Origin: Xanthostigma xanthostigma
Taxonomy: Eukaryota > Arthropoda > Insecta > Raphidioptera > Raphidiidae
DNA: 64,000 bases
NCBI GenBank assembly: GCA_963575645.1
Contig: OY754466.1
Span: 18,950,001 to 19,014,000, forward strand
Direction of reading: 5' to 3'
Shown here: positions 63,234 through 64,000 of the stretch, piece after piece
How positions within the stretch are numbered: the stretch's first letter is position 1
Layout of the letters: each line of letters begins with the position of its first letter
The notes under the pieces: model-generated
Databases searched by the model: none
The model's input: the letters and a program-made list of their open reading frames with translations, nothing else
Told to the model about the DNA's origin: nothing
Position numbers and translations under genes: made by a program

Positions 63234-63432
63234 AAATTGATTACTCTCATAGTTTCGACAAAATTTTAATTTTAGTAATTTAGAGCAAAGGTTGGGTGGC
63301 TGGGTATGAATATCACTGTCGCGTACCCAGCCACCCAACCTTTGCTGCAGTTGAGTTTTAATATTTAATTATGCTCTAAAGTCTAAATTACTAAAATTAA
63401 AATTTTGTCGAAACTATGAGAGTAATCGAATT
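63234..63432. repeat. Nested inverted repeat (cruciform-like)
   Basis: Outer arms of about 48 bp (GATTACTCTCATAGTTTCGA) and an inner GC-rich perfect pair GGTTGGGTGGCTGGGTA / TACCCAGCCACCCAACC. Probably a MITE. Confidence 0.7.
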
Positions 63433-64000
63433 TTATCAAGAGTACTTTTTTTGTAGTAAATGAGTCGCGTGATCCAGATTTCATACTCAAACTGATTTTT
63501 TTCCATTGGCGTAGAAGTTTCAGATGTTTAATTATCAAAAAAATCAAGTTCTACGCCCATGGAATGTTATTCATCATTATTATGATATGGGTTTTATTGC
63601 CCAATAAAGCTATGCCAACGTACCAAATTTGAGTAAAATCTCATGAGCCGTTTCAAAGTTATAAAGCAAAAACGATTTGAAAATTGTAACTTAAGAGCCG
63701 TCTAGCGCCCAAACTAAGCAACTTTGTACTGAGGTAAGTTTGCTTGTATCGAGTTGTTTTGGCCTGAAGAATATGTGGTAGGCTTTTGTAAAGACCTTTT
63801 AGGGACATCCTGTATATCTATTAATTAACTATATGAATCATTGCCTATCTACTCAATGTGCGGTGAGTGAACGCAACAAAGCGTATCGAAAATATATCTG
63901 CGTCTCTTTCTTCGATGTAATTCCCTGATTTCTCCGATGATAGGATTGGTTGATGCTCTTGCATTCAATCTGAATAAAGTATCTCCGTTTCAAAAACTTT
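63433..64000. other. Right edge, nothing recognised
   Basis: No ORF of note and no repeat boundaries I can set. Confidence 0.4.

Overview
This is an AT-rich, intron-containing insect genome segment. The evidence is a ZAD-type C2H2 zinc-finger gene, an insect-like IMP dehydrogenase and GRASP gene, GT-AG introns, and many hAT, PIF/Harbinger, pogo, Penelope and foldback elements. I cannot place the order from sequence alone.

Three conserved host genes form the frame. A Golgi reassembly-stacking protein (GORASP/GRASP) lies on + at 1.7-8.7 kb in seven exons. IMP dehydrogenase lies on - at 17.3-23.8 kb in six exons, convergent with it. A ZAD plus eight-finger C2H2 transcription factor lies on - at 60.6-62.1 kb in two exons. 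Their introns and the gaps between them hold MITEs, several with exact target-site duplications (TSDs).

From 25.9 to 54.1 kb is a same-strand array of at least seven THAP-domain loci, called A, D, G, C, B, F and E from left to right. They share a first exon encoding the C2CH THAP domain, ending exactly at HFD, and a second exon encoding a 'LPNDMENYMEY...KPGCxPSKFDCQ'-type linker. Their 3' parts differ. B and E (and the orphan A) carry a long acidic tail with several SUMO-consensus motifs. F carries a decayed helix-turn-helix segment of the DDE_Tnp_4 transposase type. C and D stop after the linker. A and G are broken by hAT insertions. Interleaved on + are a decayed SWIM-YqaJ nuclease gene (29.6-30.9 kb) and a second relic of its first exon (36.2 kb), head-to-head with THAP loci. 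An upstream module, a CRE-like octamer then 23 bp then AGCGTTTT (39 bp in all), occurs with identical spacing ahead of C, D and the SWIM-YqaJ gene. My reading is that the array descends from a two-gene transposon (THAP/DDE transposase plus YqaJ nuclease, as I recall for ISL2EU-type elements), parts of which were recycled into THAP regulator genes.

The rest is dense mobile DNA. It includes near-perfect long palindromes (18.3, 19.5-20.3, 32.2-32.7 and 33.4-34.9 kb), a Harbinger relic with a nested minisatellite MITE, a Mutator-like transposase exon, Penelope-like elements with GIY-YIG domains (57.3-58.0 and 58.4-59.6 kb), a possible solo LTR and a tRNA-like segment.
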